Assembly (NCBI GenBank): GCA_003696705.1
Contig: RFGD01000240.1
Location: forward strand, 1 to 15,842
Length of the DNA: 15,842 nucleotides
Direction of reading: 5' to 3'
Source: Alphaproteobacteria bacterium
GTDB taxonomy: Bacteria; Pseudomonadota; Alphaproteobacteria; Rhodobacterales; Rhodobacteraceae
Shown here piece after piece: positions 12,965 to 15,842 of the stretch. A program made the position numbers and the translations under genes. Position 1 is the first letter of the stretch, and each line of letters opens with the position of its first letter. Below the pieces are notes generated by a model. It did not search any database, was not told where the DNA came from, and worked only from the letters and a program-made list of their open reading frames with translations.

Positions 12965-15842
12965 CGAAGCTGATCCTCGTTGCAGGCCCGGGGCCGAACC
13001 GGGCGGAAATCTGGGCGACCGAAAGGCTCATGGCACCGGCGGCGCCGTCGGCAAGCTGGAGGCCCGTGTCGTAGGTCCAGTTTGGCGTCGTGACGATGAC
13101 CTCGCGGAGCAGGGTTCCGTCCCTCTCCAGTCGCAGCTGATAGGCCTCGGTCTCTTCGCCAAGGGGCACGTCCGGCGCATCCCAGCCATCGCCGTCGATC
13201 CTCGTGCGCCGGATCCACGAAAAGGCCAGATCGCCGCCCGGCAGGCGGGAAAGGCGCAGATGGCACGGCGCATACGGGCGCAGGCCAATGCCCCGGAAGG
13301 CCTCGACACGGTGCACGAAGCTCGGGTCGTCGTAGCCGCGGTTGGCCGGGCCGATGCGATAGTGCCGCTGAAGCCCACGCGCCGTTGGCGCAAGGGCGAT
13401 CTGAACCGGCGCCCCGTCGAGAAGCACGAACGTCGAACCTTTCGGCCAGCCGTCGGCCGCCGCCCCTTCCGTGCCCGCCTGCCCCCGCAGAAAGCCCGAC
13501 AGCTCCCAAAGGCCGTCGGCGACAAGCGTCGCGCCGGTGAACTGGAAGAGTTCCCAGTTCTCGGGGCTGCCGTCGCCGATCGCCGCAATGTTGGCCCCTG
13601 CAAGGACGGCGGCCTCATCCGCGGCCGAAAGCGTGCCGTTCAGCCGCACCAGAAGGCGGGGGCCCCGCTGCCAGACGCCGGGCCGGCCCGGCGGCATGAC
13701 CGATCCCGTGATCCCGATGCGCGCCGGCTGACCGACGCGGACATTGGCCTTGTAGTCGGCATCGGTCGCCGAGTCCCAGACCGCGACGCTGCCCGGCCAG
13801 GGCCGCGCCGCCACGGCAAGGTGCGGCGCATGCGGGACCTCGTCGCCGATGATGAGCGGCAGGTCGAGAAAGACCGGCAGAACCGGCACCGGCGGCGCGA
13901 ACGGCCGCATGACGATGGCGTCCTCGCCGCTGTCCCGCGGTTCGATGGTCGCCGGCTCGACCCGAGACGCCTCGACGCGCCGCAGACCCGCGTCTTCCAT
14001 GCGCTCGACGCGATAGAGCCGCTCGGGGGCGTCGTCGAAGGCGATCAGCGCGCCGGGCTCGACTTCCGTCGCGGACGGGGGCAGCGCAAGCGTCACCGTA
14101 TCCCGCGCGATCCGCGCATCGGCCAGCCAGCGTTCCGCCACCGCGCGCGCCTCACTGTCGGTCAGCGCAAGGGGCAGCTCGCTTTCGCTTACGGCTTCGG
14201 TGTCGCCTGTGACGGAAAGCGCCTCGGCCACCCGGGTCCGATAGTCGCCGTCTGCCTCGACATGGGACACGCGAAGGCGCCCGGTCGTCTCGGCGCTGGC
14301 GGCACGGGTCCGTGTGACACCGGCCGTGCCGTCCGTATCGACCGCCAGCCCGTCGGGCGTGACAACCACGGCGGCCGTCCGGTCGCGCGGCTTGAACACA
14401 AGGGTGCCATCACGCTCGACGGCCTCGAAGCCGTACGCCAGCACAAGTGGCTGGAGCGACGCCCGCGCGCTTTCGGCGCGCTCGATCCGATAGCCGCGCA
14501 CCAACCCGTGAAGCCCCGATGTATCGACCGCCTGGACCCCGGCCTGTCGGCATATCTCGGCCACCGTCGCGGAAAGCGGCACCGCACCGGTCCGCCCGTT
14601 AAGCCAGTGGCCCCGGTAGTAGTTCTGCCCGTCCGACCACGTGTCCGAAAGTGCGGGAAAGGCGGGATGGGGGCGCGCATCCCAGGCCCACACGAAGATC
14701 CGCGACGTGTCCACCATCGGCCCGCCGTAAACCGCCGAGACCGGGTTGACCGCCGCGTCGCTCCAGTAGTCCATGACGGCGCGCAGGTATTGGGCCTGGA
14801 TCAGGTCATCGCGCCGCCCGGTCGAAAAGGGCGGCAGGCCGGATTCGGACGACCGCAAGTCAAGAAACCTGTTCGGCGCATTCGTCCCCTTGTCGACCGC
14901 CGGGCAACCGATTTCGGTGAACCATATCGGTTTCGAACCGGGCACCCAGGCTGTCGGCGACGGAGACCTCACGCCGCCGATGCGTTCGTGATGGGGATTT
15001 TGCCACCAGTTGCGGATGTCCTTGTAGCGGAAGACCCAGTCCTCGCCGTATGCCTCGTCGCGGATCGGTGTTCTGACCTGACGTTGCCGCGCGTCCTCGG
15101 TGGCGTAGTACCAGTCGTAGCCCTCTCCGCCCTCGATGTTCGATTTCAGATATTCCAGGTCGTGAATACTGCCCCAACCGGCATCCAGATGTTCGAAACC
15201 TTCACGCCAATCGGACAGCGGCATGTAGTTGTCGATGCCGATGAAGTCGATTTCCGCGTCGGCCCACAGCGGGTCAAGGTTGAAAAGGACATCACCCGAA
15301 CCGTCCGGCGGGCGGTAGCCGAAATATTCCGACCAGTCGGCGGCATAGCCTATGCGGACATCGGGACCCAGGATCTGGCGCACGTCGGCGGCCAGCGCCC
15401 GAAGCGCGGCGACAGCCGGAAAGGTCCCGCCGGCGCCGCGAAGCTGGGTCAGCCCCCGCAGCTCCGAGCCGATGCAGAAGGCGCCCTGGCCCCCGGCAAG
15501 CTTGAAAAGATGCGCATAGTGGAGGACGAAACGACGGTAGGACCACTCTGCCGGGCCGACATAGTCGATCCGTTCGCCCGTGGTGACGAAATCCCCCGGG
15601 GCGGCAGCGCCGAAAAATGCCGCCACCTCGGCGTCAGCCGCGCTGGTGCCGTCCACGGTGCCGTCTCGGCCCGGCGCAACGGAACCGGTGATACGGCCGC
15701 GCCACGGCAAGGCCGGCTGCTCGGCCGCGCCCCACGGGTCGGACAGACCGTTTCCGGCCTGCTGGGTCATCAGGACGAAGGGGTAGAACATCACTCGAAG
15801 GCCGGCATCGTTCAGGTGCCGGATGGCCTCGATCACCGAGGC
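12957..15842 (-). CDS. GTA baseplate/tail protein with TIM-barrel-like domain (gp15-type), N-terminus outside window
   Basis: The frame is open to the window end and encodes 961 visible residues; the first in-frame start codon inside the window is not the gene's start. RcGTA gp15 is about 1300 residues, so roughly 350 are missing. The visible N-terminal region, to about residue 320, is the GTA TIM-barrel-like domain (RVMFYPFVLMTQQ, IDFIGIDNYMPLSDW, KPIWFTEIGCPAVDKG). Next comes a Phage-tail_3-like region with tail-hub repeats, then a beta-rich C-terminal region with GFLRGQAGTEG and FVHRVEAFRGIGLRPYAPCH. This is the megatron or host-specificity protein at the tip of the GTA tail. It is the last canonical structural gene of the cluster, transcribed toward cysE. 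No frameshift is visible, so the GTA may be functional. Short in-frame acidic motifs suggest a glycosidase ancestry. Confidence 0.95.
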   Translation of the reverse strand, partial: ASVIEAIRHLNDAGLRVMFYPFVLMTQQAGNGLSDPWGAAEQPALPWRGRITGSVAPGRDGTVDGTSAADAEVAAFFGAAAPGDFVTTGERIDYVGPAEWSYRRFVLHYAHLFKLAGGQGAFCIGSELRGLTQLRGAGGTFPAVAALRALAADVRQILGPDVRIGYAADWSEYFGYRPPDGSGDVLFNLDPLWADAEIDFIGIDNYMPLSDWREGFEHLDAGWGSIHDLEYLKSNIEGGEGYDWYYATEDARQRQVRTPIRDEAYGEDWVFRYKDIRNWWQNPHHERIGGVRSPSPTAWVPGSKPIWFTEIGCPAVDKGTNAPNRFLDLRSSESGLPPFSTGRRDDLIQAQYLRAVMDYWSDAAVNPVSAVYGGPMVDTSRIFVWAWDARPHPAFPALSDTWSDGQNYYRGHWLNGRTGAVPLSATVAEICRQAGVQAVDTSGLHGLVRGYRIERAESARASLQPLVLAYGFEAVERDGTLVFKPRDRTAAVVVTPDGLAVDTDGTAGVTRTRAASAETTGRLRVSHVEADGDYRTRVAEALSVTGDTEAVSESELPLALTDSEARAVAERWLADARIARDTVTLALPPSATEVEPGALIAFDDAPERLYRVERMEDAGLRRVEASRVEPATIEPRDSGEDAIVMRPFAPPVPVLPVFLDLPLIIGDEVPHAPHLAVAARPWPGSVAVWDSATDADYKANVRVGQPARIGITGSVMPPGRPGVWQRGPRLLVRLNGTLSAADEAAVLAGANIAAIGDGSPENWELFQFTGATLVADGLWELSGFLRGQAGTEGAAADGWPKGSTFVLLDGAPVQIALAPTARGLQRHYRIGPANRGYDDPSFVHRVEAFRGIGLRPYAPCHLRLSRLPGGDLAFSWIRRTRIDGDGWDAPDVPLGEETEAYQLRLERDGTLLREVIVTTPNWTYDTGLQLADGAAGAMSLSVAQISARFGPGPATRISFDV

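Noticed and set aside
12957..15842. Active prophage
   Set aside because: No integrase, repressor, lysis genes or attachment site is seen; the tail gene is of the GTA TIM-barrel type, which is a domesticated cluster.

Overview
The window looks like a chromosomal segment of an alphaproteobacterium, most probably of the Rhodobacterales (Rhodobacter/Paracoccus-type). The evidence is high G+C coding sequence, a transketolase-GAPDH-PGK-aldolase cluster, a pyruvate dehydrogenase operon whose E1-beta subunit carries its own lipoyl domain, and the 3' end of a gene transfer agent (GTA) tail operon. No rRNA, tRNA, CRISPR array, transposase or integrase is visible.

Layout. (1) 1-1611: 3' part of transketolase (+), cut by the window edge, convergent with (2) a DUF2267 gene (1672-2100, -). 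(3) 2101-2341: a divergent control region with an FNR-like box placed for the DUF2267 gene, two LacI-type operator-like palindromes, a gap promoter and an 18-bp tandem repeat covering the gap ribosome binding site. (4) 2342-4825: gap, a 47-residue membrane-like small protein, then pgk, closed by a strong intrinsic terminator. (5) 4924-5943: a second pair of the same operator half-sites, then a class I fructose-bisphosphate aldolase gene. (6) 6034-6336: a septum formation initiator (FtsB/DivIC-like) gene and a terminator. (7) 6468-10641: pdhA, a small VOC-family gene, pdhB and pdhC, followed by an 11-bp-stem terminator. (8) 10731-11543 (-) cysE, divergent from (9) a TraR/DksA-type zinc-finger gene (11621-11959, +). 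(10) 11928-15842 (-): the end of a GTA structural operon: the large TIM-barrel/tail protein (N-terminus beyond the window), a DUF2793 protein and a small conserved-looking protein, joined by overlapping stop/start codons.

How it works together. tkt, gap, pgk and fba make the triose-phosphate part of glycolysis/gluconeogenesis and the pentose phosphate/Calvin rearrangements; pdhABC carries pyruvate to acetyl-CoA. The repeated GTTAGCGC-type sites before gap and before fba suggest that one regulator, plausibly a CceR-like LacI-family protein, sets both. The GAPDH lacks the Asp that usually selects NAD, which fits an NADP-capable, gluconeogenic enzyme. The GTA end is a separate unit; its last two genes are coupled to the tail gene and are candidates for surface recognition or particle assembly.

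The most interesting leads are the regulatory architecture in 2124-2341 and 4924-4950, the small protein between gap and pgk, and the two genes appended to the GTA tail gene. No wholly new multi-gene system is evident. All assignments come from reading motifs and context; no database search was run.
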